A DNA stretch of 64,000 nt, from contig NZ_CP062165.1 of assembly GCF_014844075.1 (NCBI RefSeq), positions 3,162,001-3,226,000 on the forward strand. Direction: 5' to 3'. Under the pieces are notes generated by a model, which saw only the letters and a program-made list of their open reading frames with translations, had not been told where the DNA came from and ran no database searches. The position numbers and the translations under genes were made by a program. Position 1 is the stretch's first letter; every line of letters starts with the position of its first letter. This stretch comes from Paenibacillus sp. JNUCC-31 (GTDB lineage: Bacteria; Bacillota; Bacilli; Paenibacillales; Paenibacillaceae). Below, piece after piece: positions 52,300-60,619 of this stretch.

Positions 52300-54600
52300 A
52301 TGCGCAAATTTTCACCGAAACGATTCGCAGGATGGCCCTTATCATTCCTCCTATGTGCCTCCATCCTCTTCGCCCCCTTCGCTTCCACACCGGCTCAGGC
52401 TGCTGAAGCAGACAAGGAAACCAAGATTACGTTGCTGGGAACATCGGACATTCACGGCCGATTTATGCCGTGGGACTATGCTCTGGACGGTCCGAATCCG
52501 ACAGGGAGCATGACGCAGCTGTACACCATCGTGAAAAAAGTGCGTGCTGAGAATCCGAATACAATCCTGCTGGATGCAGGCGACATGATTCAGGACAACT
52601 CGGCTGAACTGTTCAACGATCAACCTCAATCTCCCATGATGGTCGCCATGAACGAAATGAAATATGACGCATGGGTCATGGGCAATCATGAGTTCAACTT
52701 TGGATTGGACGTATTAGAGAAGATTTCCTCACAGTTCAAGGGACAACCCTTGGTAGGTAACATTTTCAAAGAAAACGGCGATCGCTATATGCCTGCCTAT
52801 ACGATTATTGAGAAAGACGGTATCAAGGTTGGTGTCATCGGAATGAACACACCTATGATTACCGAGTTCGAGAAAGGAACGGATCACCTGGACGGTATCA
52901 TTGTCAAAGACCCTGTGGAAGAGACCAAGAAGGCTGTCGCCGAGCTGAAAGGCAAAGTGGACGTCATGGTTGGACTCATGCATATGGGACTGGACAACGA
53001 GAACGGGAACCCGGGGACCGGGGTCACGGATATCGCCAATGCCAACCCGGAGCTGGCTGCCATTTTTGCCGGACACATGCATACGCTGATTGAATCCCAA
53101 ACGGTTAACGGCGTATTGATCTCCGAACCGAACAAATATGGCTCACACATTTCACGGATTGACCTCACGTTTGCCAAAGAAGGCGACAAGGTTGTACTGA
53201 AAAGCAAGGAAGCTCAAGCACTCGCTGTAAAAGCAGCTGATGGCTCTTATGAAGTGTCCGATCCCGGACTGGAAAATACACTGCATCCGTTCCACGAGTT
53301 CGCTCGTGCCGATGCCAACATTGAAGTGGCTGAACTGAAAGGAACCAACCTGGTACCGGCAGATGAGATCAAAGGCATTCCTGCCGTGCAGATTCAGGAG
53401 ACACCACTCTCGGACTTCTTCACCGAAGTCATGCTGCATTATAGCGATGCCGACGTTGTCGCACACCAGATTGATAACGATAAAGCCAAACTGGACGTTG
53501 GACCGATCAAGAAAAAGGATATTGCGTTCAATTACCAATACACCTTCGGTGAAGTAACCGTATATGAAGTGACCGGACGTGATCTGAAGGATTACATGGA
53601 ATGGTCTGCGGGTTATTTTAACTCCACACGCCCTGGCGATGTGACGATCAGTTTTGATCCGAAACGACGTGCTTCCAAATACAGCACCGACGATTTCTTC
53701 GGCGGCGTGACGTATGAAATTGACCTGACCAAGCCTTACGGCAGCCGGATCACGAACCTCAAGTACAGCAATGGTACCATGGTCAAGGAAGACGATACGC
53801 TTAAGCTCGGCATGAATGCTTACCGGATGGAAGCGCTGATTGCCAAAGGCGGCGCACTGGAAGGACGTAAGTTCAAACAGTTGTGGTCCTCCAAGGACGC
53901 TTCGGCATTCGGCGAGATACAAGGTACGATCCGTAATCTGTCGATTGCTTATCTGAAAGATGTGATGAAAGGCGTCTACGAACCGAAGATCCAGCACAAC
54001 TGGAAAATCACCGGTGTCGATCTGACAGCACCTGCACGTGCAGATATCGTAGAGTTGATCAACGATGGCATTATGACCGTTCCGACAACGGAAGATGGCA
54101 AGTATACCAATATTGCGTCCATTAACATTTTGGATGCGGTGACGGAAGACGAAATGACCGCACTTGCCACCAAAGCGAACGTAAGTATGGCGCAATTGTC
54201 TGGCGCGAAAACCAAGGGCGAGTTCTATCAGGAGCTGAATAAAGCTCGCAAGTCTTCCACTGGGAGTGGTGAAGAGGTGACTACACCTGAGAAGCCAACG
54301 AAGCCGACAGAACCAAAACCGAAACCAACGCCAACACCAGGAACATCAAAACCCGGCAAGCCATCGACATCACCAAGCACAGGTAAACCAGGTACAGTCG
54401 TTAAAGGCAAACAAGCCAAGGTTACTGCAGCCTATCTGAACGTGCGTTCCAGCGCATCATCCAAAGCCAAAGTAGTTACTGCCGTACCGAAAGGCACCGT
54501 TCTTGAGGTAATCAGTACAGATAAGTATGGTTGGGTAAAAGTGAAACTGGATGGTCGCGTAGTTTATGTCTACGGTAAATATGTAAGCATGCTGCCTTAA
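52300..54600 (+). CDS. Secreted bifunctional 5'-nucleotidase/cyclic phosphodiesterase with SH3 tail
   Basis: The 766-residue protein has a signal peptide (cleavage near AQAAEA), a metallophosphatase domain (about 40-330: LGTSDIHGRF, LDAGDMIQ, MGNHEFNFG, GLMHMGLD, AGHMHTL), a 5'-nucleotidase C domain (about 350-550, QIQETPLSDFFTEVMLHY, FNYQYTFGEVTVYEVTGRDL), a Lys/Pro/Thr-rich linker (about 680-725) and a C-terminal SH3b domain (LNVRSSASSKAKVVTAV) for wall binding. It releases phosphate from extracellular nucleotides. AAGGGAG before ATG 52300. Confidence 0.92.
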   Translation: MRKFSPKRFAGWPLSFLLCASILFAPFASTPAQAAEADKETKITLLGTSDIHGRFMPWDYALDGPNPTGSMTQLYTIVKKVRAENPNTILLDAGDMIQDNSAELFNDQPQSPMMVAMNEMKYDAWVMGNHEFNFGLDVLEKISSQFKGQPLVGNIFKENGDRYMPAYTIIEKDGIKVGVIGMNTPMITEFEKGTDHLDGIIVKDPVEETKKAVAELKGKVDVMVGLMHMGLDNENGNPGTGVTDIANANPELAAIFAGHMHTLIESQTVNGVLISEPNKYGSHISRIDLTFAKEGDKVVLKSKEAQALAVKAADGSYEVSDPGLENTLHPFHEFARADANIEVAELKGTNLVPADEIKGIPAVQIQETPLSDFFTEVMLHYSDADVVAHQIDNDKAKLDVGPIKKKDIAFNYQYTFGEVTVYEVTGRDLKDYMEWSAGYFNSTRPGDVTISFDPKRRASKYSTDDFFGGVTYEIDLTKPYGSRITNLKYSNGTMVKEDDTLKLGMNAYRMEALIAKGGALEGRKFKQLWSSKDASAFGEIQGTIRNLSIAYLKDVMKGVYEPKIQHNWKITGVDLTAPARADIVELINDGIMTVPTTEDGKYTNIASINILDAVTEDEMTALATKANVSMAQLSGAKTKGEFYQELNKARKSSTGSGEEVTTPEKPTKPTEPKPKPTPTPGTSKPGKPSTSPSTGKPGTVVKGKQAKVTAAYLNVRSSASSKAKVVTAVPKGTVLEVISTDKYGWVKVKLDGRVVYVYGKYVSMLP

Positions 54601-54647
54601 CTTTAACAGCTATATATTGAGGAAATGACCTGCATCGCTAGAAATCG

Positions 54648-54685
54648 AAAAAACCAACTCAGCCTGTTAGCTGGGTTGGTTTTTT
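54648..54685 (+). terminator. Intrinsic terminator
   Basis: AAAAACCAACTCAGC pairs with GCTGGGTTGGTTTTT. Confidence 0.8.
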
Positions 54686-54756
54686 GATTGTAATGAACTA
54701 TCTGACGGTAAGCTCAGGTTCAGACAATTCTGGCAAAAAGCTGTTTATCCCCGCAA

Positions 54757-56295
54757 TTACATTTCCCCAAGTCCCAAAGTATAGTTGCCGCTGTAGATCT
54801 CCCGATACAAATATACATTAAGCTGGGCCGTTTCAAGCGTATTATAATCATAGAATTCGATGCCCGTACCTGGACCATTGCCAAAAATGCCAACCAGCAT
54901 GTAATTCGACGGATACGATACCCATGAGTTACCCGGTCCCTGGCTCTCCTGGTGTTCCTTGAGCCAATAATTGAGTTGTTCACCCGCTCCGGCACTTCGT
55001 AACATGCCAACAATATCAGGCGTGGGAGACATGCCGCTGTCAATGCCAAAAGAACTGATAATCAGGATATTTCCAGCCGTATCCAACTTGCCCTGAATGT
55101 CCTGCTTCATCTGATCAAACAACACATGGTAAGTCGTGACCCACCCTTGCTCTTTGGGAACCGTATAATAGCGGTCGAGCAGTACATGGCTCAGATTGCT
55201 ACTGTCCAAAATAACGACTTGATATCCGGCTGGACCGTCCGGTTGCCCGGAGGAGGGCTCGTAGGGAACAGATCCGATGTAGATATCGGGTACGATGGCC
55301 TTATCTTCAATCGGCCAAGTGATTCCACGGCTGCGCGTCCCAATAGCTAGGTGCGGGTGCATACTTCTTGCGTACTTTTCCCAGGCGGCCTGCACAGCTT
55401 GCCGCTTCTTCCCGCAAATCTGCCAGATCCCTTCAAGCGTAAAATCAATAATGGCGGGCTCGGATGAGACGCTGTCCACCCACTTACGGAACAGATTTAC
55501 CGTGTTCTCCCCGGGTTCCAACGGATTGATCAGTGTCAGATCTGTCACCTCCGAAGGATTGCCTCCATGGGCACGAACCGTTGTGCTGCTATGTGACGCG
55601 TACTGCTTCCACGCACTGCTGTTCTTGACTCCGGCATCCAGACTGCCACTGCTGAACAGTGCCTCGTACTGTGCCTTCATCATGGCGGAGATTTCCTGCA
55701 CATTGGATAGGCCTTCCACACTTACAGCGGTGTAAAATTGCAGTGAACCGCCAAGTACGATTTTATTGGTAAAATACATGCCAAAGTCATTGAAGAAGCT
55801 GCTGAACACGTCCAAATTTTCATCCGACAGCTCATACGGCAATTCGTTCAGTCGTTCGTTAAATTCATCGGATAGAAAACGGGCGTCATACTGGAATTGC
55901 AGCGTTGCCGCTTCAGCGTAAAAATTCCGGTAGGCGTAGGCATACTGGCTGTTCTTGTTGAATTCACCCGAGTAATCAAGAGCCATCTCCCCGCTGAACG
56001 CACCATAGCTTCCCTGTATGCCTACATGAGCAGCCAGACTGTTCTGTACTTCTTCACGTGTTCGGAACGCGCCGCCTTCATCATAGGTTTCCGTATCCTG
56101 AATCAGGTTCACATATTCGGGAACCTCATAGTCTTTCCCCAGAAAGGTAACCGTCTTGACCGCGGCCTTGGCCGGAGAAACCAGCAATTTGATAAACGAG
56201 GATACGTCACGTGTACCATAAATATTCATTCCCTGGGCAAGTGCGTTTGCTTGTGACATTATCGGGGTCTGTTCTGTGTTTTCAATTTTCCCCAT
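54757..56295 (-). CDS. MACPF/perforin-like protein
   Basis: The 512-residue protein has a MACPF-type segment at about 165-190: FFNDFGMYFTNKIVLGGSLQ, matching the family's 'FGTHY....LGG' signature with G-M-Y for G-T-H, preceded by the beta stretch AAHVGIQGSYGAFSGEMALD typical of the domain. Residues about 340-512 form a second beta-rich domain (GYQVVILDSSNLSHVLLDRY ... ILIISSFGIDSG ... YMLVGIFGNGPGTG) with a loose ILEI-like look, probably for target binding. MACPF proteins make membrane pores. No signal peptide. GAGGAGG lies 9 nt before ATG; third gene of the GT4-CdtB-MACPF operon. Confidence 0.72.
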   Translation of the reverse strand: MGKIENTEQTPIMSQANALAQGMNIYGTRDVSSFIKLLVSPAKAAVKTVTFLGKDYEVPEYVNLIQDTETYDEGGAFRTREEVQNSLAAHVGIQGSYGAFSGEMALDYSGEFNKNSQYAYAYRNFYAEAATLQFQYDARFLSDEFNERLNELPYELSDENLDVFSSFFNDFGMYFTNKIVLGGSLQFYTAVSVEGLSNVQEISAMMKAQYEALFSSGSLDAGVKNSSAWKQYASHSSTTVRAHGGNPSEVTDLTLINPLEPGENTVNLFRKWVDSVSSEPAIIDFTLEGIWQICGKKRQAVQAAWEKYARSMHPHLAIGTRSRGITWPIEDKAIVPDIYIGSVPYEPSSGQPDGPAGYQVVILDSSNLSHVLLDRYYTVPKEQGWVTTYHVLFDQMKQDIQGKLDTAGNILIISSFGIDSGMSPTPDIVGMLRSAGAGEQLNYWLKEHQESQGPGNSWVSYPSNYMLVGIFGNGPGTGIEFYDYNTLETAQLNVYLYREIYSGNYTLGLGEM

Positions 56296-56337
56296 GTGGA
56301 TAATCCTCCTCTGTATTCACATGATTCGTTCACGCTC

Positions 56338-57081
56338 TTATTTCAGCGTAACTTCAAAGTATTGAACATAGTGATCCGATGCAAAATTGTCGGCTTTGCC
56401 GGGAATTCCCCTGATCCAGCGAATTCCGTTGCCCGGAGTGGATAGTATATTTCGGCTGACTACATAGTCCAACTTGCCACCGCTGATCTGGGTTTGTTCC
56501 GAACCCGCCGTAACGATCCAATCCTGCTTCCAATCCCCTGTTCCCTGATCCAGCTCGGAGGGTTCGCAGTTGAAATCTCCCGCATAGATCCATTGTGACT
56601 TTCTAATTTTGGGCAGCATAAGCCGGGTATACCTTGAAGCAAACTTGGGATTTGAGGAAGGAGCATGCTGGGAGTAGATATACAACCCTCCCGTATGGGC
56701 TATCTCCATACCTACAACAGAACGAAGTCCAGATTGACGCGGTGGCGGGAAGATGGCTTCCACATTCCCGGTTGCCAGATCCGCTCGGGTCACAATGGCC
56801 AGATTGGTCCGATTGTTATCGACCTCCGCCTCGTAGTAGACCACAAACATTACCTGCCTTGAACTAAAACGGATATCTCCGGCGGATACGGATGATTTGG
56901 GACTAATGGGTCTCAATTGTTTGAACTCATCAAGCTTGCCGCACTCCTGTAGACAAATGACCGGATTTTCGACAGCTCCGGAAAATAACCAGTTCTTCAG
57001 CGCGCTCATTTTATTGCCCATTTTATCCGGGTCTTTGGAGTCCTTTCCTTGCATATTCCATGTCAAAAGGGATAGCTTCAA
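56338..57081 (-). CDS. CdtB-like nuclease (exonuclease/endonuclease/phosphatase fold)
   Basis: The 247-residue protein has the DNase I/CdtB catalytic set in order: TWNMQG (Asn9), ICLQECGK (Glu46), NLAIVTRADL and IFPPPRQSGLRSVVG (Arg120), YSQHAP (His139), YAGDFNCEP (Asp169, Asn171), ISGGKLDYV (Asp205) and SDHYVQYF (Asp236, His237). The order and the TWNLQG-, LPPP- and SGG.LDY-type segments match the cytolethal distending toxin B subunit far better than sphingomyelinases or exonuclease III. It would nick DNA or hydrolyse phosphoinositides. No signal peptide. Start overlaps the GT4 stop by 4 nt. Confidence 0.8.
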   Translation of the reverse strand: MKLSLLTWNMQGKDSKDPDKMGNKMSALKNWLFSGAVENPVICLQECGKLDEFKQLRPISPKSSVSAGDIRFSSRQVMFVVYYEAEVDNNRTNLAIVTRADLATGNVEAIFPPPRQSGLRSVVGMEIAHTGGLYIYSQHAPSSNPKFASRYTRLMLPKIRKSQWIYAGDFNCEPSELDQGTGDWKQDWIVTAGSEQTQISGGKLDYVVSRNILSTPGNGIRWIRGIPGKADNFASDHYVQYFEVTLK

Positions 57082-58328
57082 TGCGTTTTTCCCTCCAATC
57101 TCTGCAATTCCTGGTCAAACAGTTGTTTCCATCGCTTTGCGATTTCCTGCCACCTCCATTCCGGAGAAGTTGCGTATTGATAGGCCTGCCAGGATCGGTC
57201 TTCCAGATAAACAGGGGAGGTATACAATTCCTCCAGAACTTGGGCAGTTGCCTTGGCAGATACCACGGGCATGTTTCCTGTCTCTGGCTTGGAAGGAATA
57301 CAGATTCCTTCCGCCCGCCACAATTCTCCGCAGGCACTATGATCCGGCACCACCTGGGCTGCCCCGGTGGCCGCATGTTCAAAAGCAACGAGTCCCCATC
57401 CTTCGCCACTGCTGGTGTTTAGCCCCACATCAGCTGAGTTGTATATAAGGTTCAGATCGATTTCGTTCGTACGCGGCCTTTGCCTGGCACGGGTTGTTGT
57501 CAATAGTCGGTCCATAATGCCGTACTCGCTCGCCAGTTTGAGCACGTCAACACCGCAATCGCGCATCCCCATGTGCAAATAGAGATAGACATCCGGCTTG
57601 CCCTGAGCAAACTCGGCAAAAGCCTCAAGGGTAATATCCACCCTTTTTCGCTGTCCGTTACGATTGGCATTCAGTACAATGAATGCGTCCTGCAGCTCCG
57701 GTCGATCTGGAAACATGAACTTCCGTGCATGACGTCTTTCTCTTGTCAGCCCTTGCTTCTGAAGCGGCTGGGACGTCAAAGGGTAGAACTGCGATGTCTC
57801 CACCCCATGAGGAAGAATGTACATCCGCGGGCTTCCGACATGTACGCCCCTACTCCTCTCTTGTTCAAAGGCCTGGGATACCATATTGAATCCAAAATGG
57901 GTGTAAGTGACTACTACATTGGCATAACTCAATGCCTTCAATCGGGATGAATCCACCGGGGTATCGATCGGACAGTATACAACCGTGATTCCCTCATAAT
58001 GCCGAAATGCTTCTTCATGCAGTTCATAAAAGCCAAAATCATCGCACATCAGCACCAGATCAGGCCGATATTTACGTAATAGCCCCGGCAATTGCAAGCA
58101 GCCGTACTTGTCACCCAGCATCTGATTGATTTCCAGCTTCCATGTGGTATCGCGTGACACATCACCATAGTCACTGATGGCAAAGTAGACCAGATCAAAA
58201 TCATCCTTCAGGTAACCAGCCAGGCTCTCCAGAACCCGGGCATAACCGGTAGCGTTCCCGCCTTGCCCAACGACGAGCACCCGTGGCTTATCCAAATCTG
58301 CATCCCTTAAAAGATACCCATATGTCAT
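57078..58328 (-). CDS. GT4-family glycosyltransferase
   Basis: This 416-residue GT-B enzyme has an N-terminal domain with LVVGQGGNATGYARVLES (about 18-35) and a C-terminal donor-binding domain with the GT4 E-x7-E motif SSGEGWGLVAFEHAATG (about 318-334) plus FIVLNANRNGQRKRVDITLE. It transfers a sugar from a nucleotide donor; the acceptor is unknown. ATG 58326-58328 follows AGGGGGGTG. First gene of an operon with a CdtB-like nuclease and a MACPF protein, so it may modify a toxin component or the producer's surface. Confidence 0.85.
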   Translation of the reverse strand: MTYGYLLRDADLDKPRVLVVGQGGNATGYARVLESLAGYLKDDFDLVYFAISDYGDVSRDTTWKLEINQMLGDKYGCLQLPGLLRKYRPDLVLMCDDFGFYELHEEAFRHYEGITVVYCPIDTPVDSSRLKALSYANVVVTYTHFGFNMVSQAFEQERSRGVHVGSPRMYILPHGVETSQFYPLTSQPLQKQGLTRERRHARKFMFPDRPELQDAFIVLNANRNGQRKRVDITLEAFAEFAQGKPDVYLYLHMGMRDCGVDVLKLASEYGIMDRLLTTTRARQRPRTNEIDLNLIYNSADVGLNTSSGEGWGLVAFEHAATGAAQVVPDHSACGELWRAEGICIPSKPETGNMPVVSAKATAQVLEELYTSPVYLEDRSWQAYQYATSPEWRWQEIAKRWKQLFDQELQRLEGKTH

Positions 58329-58547
58329 GGACACCCCCCTTTCCGTATCACCTTTCTGTATCACTTGAAAAGTAGCACACCAATCATCCAGAAAGAGAAT
58401 AACACAGGCGTCCATTCACCGCGTCTACCTCCAGTTAGATACCAAAAGAGCCCATTCTATAACCGCTGTTATAGCGTAAGAGTTTTACTCCCCTCAGGGC
58501 TTTTGCTGCCAGGTCGTACATAACAAACCCTGGATCAAGAACAAACC

Positions 58548-58586
58548 AAAAAGCGATCCCCCACACTAATGGAAGGATCGCTTTTT
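58548..58586. terminator. Intrinsic terminator
   Basis: AAAAAGCGATCC pairs with GGATCGCTTTTT, at the end of the macrolide phosphotransferase gene; the gap 58329-58547 holds the toxin-operon promoter region. Confidence 0.8.
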
Positions 58587-58611
58587 CAGTTTCTAACTTT
58601 GGCTTAGTATT

Positions 58612-59550
58612 TTAATCCCGCTTGACATCCCAGCTCGCAAGCATGCCTCTCGCCATTTCCATATTAGACTCTTCTCCGGTGATTAACGCAAACCGCGCAA
58701 CGATCGCCGGGTATGCCGCCCACTGCTCCCGAATATGTTCCAGCATCCGGGGCCACGTCCTTCCCCCTGCCTTCTCATAACGTTTGAGCAAATCCCGCAA
58801 CCCTTCCTCTTCGAAGAGCGCATAATAGATGACAAAATCCTTCCCTGGGTCGGCAATCTCGGCTTCTGTCCAGTCAATTAACCCGGTTACCCGCTGAGCA
58901 TCGTCGACGATAATATGCGGCGGATGCAAATCACCATGATTGAACGTTGAGTGCTCAGGCCAATAGCTGTCCGTTGTTAGCCACGCTTCCCACCGACTGG
59001 CCAGTTGATCTGGCACCTCAAAGCTTTGTTTAATCTCCTCGATATTGGCTGCAAAAGCTTCACGAGCTTCTGTAGGCGTCTTGCTGCGCACTCCGCCCTT
59101 TACCGCCTCATCAGGATCAATGTTATGCAATGCGACTAGTGAAGCAGCGAGCGAATCGAAAAAGTCATCCGATAAGCTTTCCTGTGGAAATCGCCATGCG
59201 TACCCTCCCCCTGCCGGATCGACGACCGCAATCGGTTCTCCATCAAGTAAAGGATAGGCGATCAGTTCCGGCGTAAAGATCCGCCATTCTGGTACCTCTA
59301 CCGGCAAACACCCTTTTACAACATCCAGCACCTTGCGCTCATTTTCAGCCCGTTCCCATACATCCTCGCGCCGTGGCTGGCGCAGTATCCACTGTTGTCC
59401 CTGTTTATCAGTGGCAAACGCCACACGAAAGTCCATACCGGACTCATTGATTTTCATCGATTTCCCAGCAATCTGAAGCCCGTTCTGTTCAGCTAAAGAC
59501 GATAGTTCTTTTTGAAATTCCAAATGCTCATTCACGTTCGATTTTGTCAT
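58612..59550 (-). CDS. mph: Macrolide 2'-phosphotransferase (Mph family)
   Basis: The 312-residue aminoglycoside-phosphotransferase-fold kinase matches MphB along its length: INESGMDFRVAFATDKQGQQ, WILRQPRREDVWERAENE, FTPELIAYPLLDGEP, catalytic loop FNHGDLHPPHIIVDD (Asp about 207), GLIDWTEAEIADPGKDF. It inactivates macrolides by GTP-dependent phosphorylation of the desosamine 2'-OH. ATG 59548-59550 with AGGGGAG 8 nt upstream. Alone, with no transposon, so probably intrinsic. Confidence 0.88.
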   Translation of the reverse strand: MTKSNVNEHLEFQKELSSLAEQNGLQIAGKSMKINESGMDFRVAFATDKQGQQWILRQPRREDVWERAENERKVLDVVKGCLPVEVPEWRIFTPELIAYPLLDGEPIAVVDPAGGGYAWRFPQESLSDDFFDSLAASLVALHNIDPDEAVKGGVRSKTPTEAREAFAANIEEIKQSFEVPDQLASRWEAWLTTDSYWPEHSTFNHGDLHPPHIIVDDAQRVTGLIDWTEAEIADPGKDFVIYYALFEEEGLRDLLKRYEKAGGRTWPRMLEHIREQWAAYPAIVARFALITGEESNMEMARGMLASWDVKRD

Positions 59551-59551
59551 C

Positions 59552-59599
59552 TCAGGTACTCCCCTTTTCCTCAATAAAATAAAAAACACAGACATCCAT
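59552..59599 (-). CDS. Possible leader peptide of mph (15 aa)
   Basis: ATG at 59597-59599 opens MDVCVFYFIEEKGST, ending TGA just 1 nt before the mph ATG and spanning its ribosome site. Antibiotic-resistance genes of Gram-positives are often controlled by ribosome stalling on such peptides; here there is no strong ribosome site, so this is only a suggestion. Confidence 0.25.
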   Translation of the reverse strand: MDVCVFYFIEEKGST

Positions 59600-59980
59600 G
59601 CCTGTGCAGTACATTTCGGATATTAGGTATACCTGAATGCTCGCAGAAAAATAGTAGTACATCAAAGAACCACTCTTGGAGAGCGTTCTTTAACGACTAG
59701 CGGCATACGTGTTAATCAGGCAAACCAATCCCGATGAGCTGCACACAGGCAGTAAAACAGCAAGCGCAAACAAACGTTTCGCCATACTATCTCAATCGGA
59801 AAAAATTTGCCACACGTATCCCTCCGTTCCGTAAGTTACCCACATGTTAACATATTCCATTTCCCGGTTCCAGATTAAATGGAGGTATTTTTTTATTTTT
59901 TCAACGATGTGCAGGAACTTTGGTAGCTCAGAAACCGTCATACGTATAAATACATAAAAAATGGAGGAGGTGAGCAACGA
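59600..59980. other. Gap with a hairpin upstream of mph
   Basis: AAAGAAC...GTTCTTT with an inner CTCT/AGAG pair (about 59665-59693) lies 65-95 nt upstream of the mph leader ORF on the minus strand. Nothing else is supported; a 22-codon minus-strand frame near 59790 is weak. Confidence 0.35.
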
Positions 59981-60337
59981 ATGTCTATTGTACGAAAATT
60001 ACTCCCTTTTTCGCTGATTTTGCTTTTGCTAACGATAGGGTGTTCAGAAGAAGTCGCGGAAAAGGAGGAGGGGAAAGCTCATGTTAGCGGGGTGATTACG
60101 AAATTTAATGAAGAAAAGGGGCAGGTCCTCATCGATAATGAAGAAGATCGCGGTGATAAATTAAGACCCATCTGGATTTCACTGCAAACTAATGCCGAAC
60201 TCATCATCAATGGCGAGACTGTCACTGTCCCTTTGGATGGAACATTGGTTGGACGCAGAGCTGAAGTGTGGACAGGTCCGTCTATCGCCAAATCTTCTCC
60301 CCCGCAAACCACAGCCTTGAAGATGGTTATTCATTAA
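59981..60337 (+). CDS. Small lipoprotein (YobA/DUF3221-like)
   Basis: The 118-residue product has a lipobox TIGCSE (Cys about 21) and a single beta-barrel-like domain with 'HVSGVITKFNEEKGQVLIDN ... RPIWISLQTNAELI', the pattern of DUF3221/YobA lipoproteins. Role unknown. GGAGGAGGTGAG before the ATG. Confidence 0.75.
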   Translation: MSIVRKLLPFSLILLLLTIGCSEEVAEKEEGKAHVSGVITKFNEEKGQVLIDNEEDRGDKLRPIWISLQTNAELIINGETVTVPLDGTLVGRRAEVWTGPSIAKSSPPQTTALKMVIH

Positions 60338-60364
60338 TAGAAAGCATAATAACCGATACATTTC

Positions 60365-60378
60365 GTTTCACGTGGAAC
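60365..60378. promoter_or_regulatory. parS-like site 2
   Basis: Same 14-nt core GTTTCACGTGGAAC and same orientation as at 19748, again intergenic. Confidence 0.6.
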
Positions 60379-60542
60379 GCTCTGATACACCTTCATTTTC
60401 AGAAGTAATGGCTTTCATAGAGGGACAGCGGCAGACCTTAGCCCCGAAAAGTGACAATAATCTTGTTGCTCACTGCAATTACTCCGTTAGCGCACCTATA
60501 TATAGAGTATAATGAAGAGGTATACGATAAATGTACGGTGCA

Positions 60543-60575
60543 ATGCTTATATGTAAGCATATCGCAAAATGCGAT
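60543..60575 (+). promoter_or_regulatory. Tandem leader hairpins before dbpA
   Basis: ATGCTTA-TATG-TAAGCAT and ATCGCA-AAA-TGCGAT stand back to back in the 5' leader, about 110 nt after a TATAAT-rich promoter region and 45-77 nt before the helicase start. They may control mRNA stability or translation. Confidence 0.4.
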
Positions 60576-60619
60576 TCCAAACGCCCCTGTATTCAAAACT
60601 AACGTAAAAGAGGTTAACG

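Noticed and set aside
53152..54195. 347-codon antisense ORF in the 5'-nucleotidase gene
   Set aside because: Shadow frame with no ribosome site or recognisable motif.
59792..59977. Minus-strand 61-codon ORF upstream of the small lipoprotein gene
   Set aside because: No convincing start or ribosome site, AT-rich promoter-like DNA; kept only as a weak possibility.
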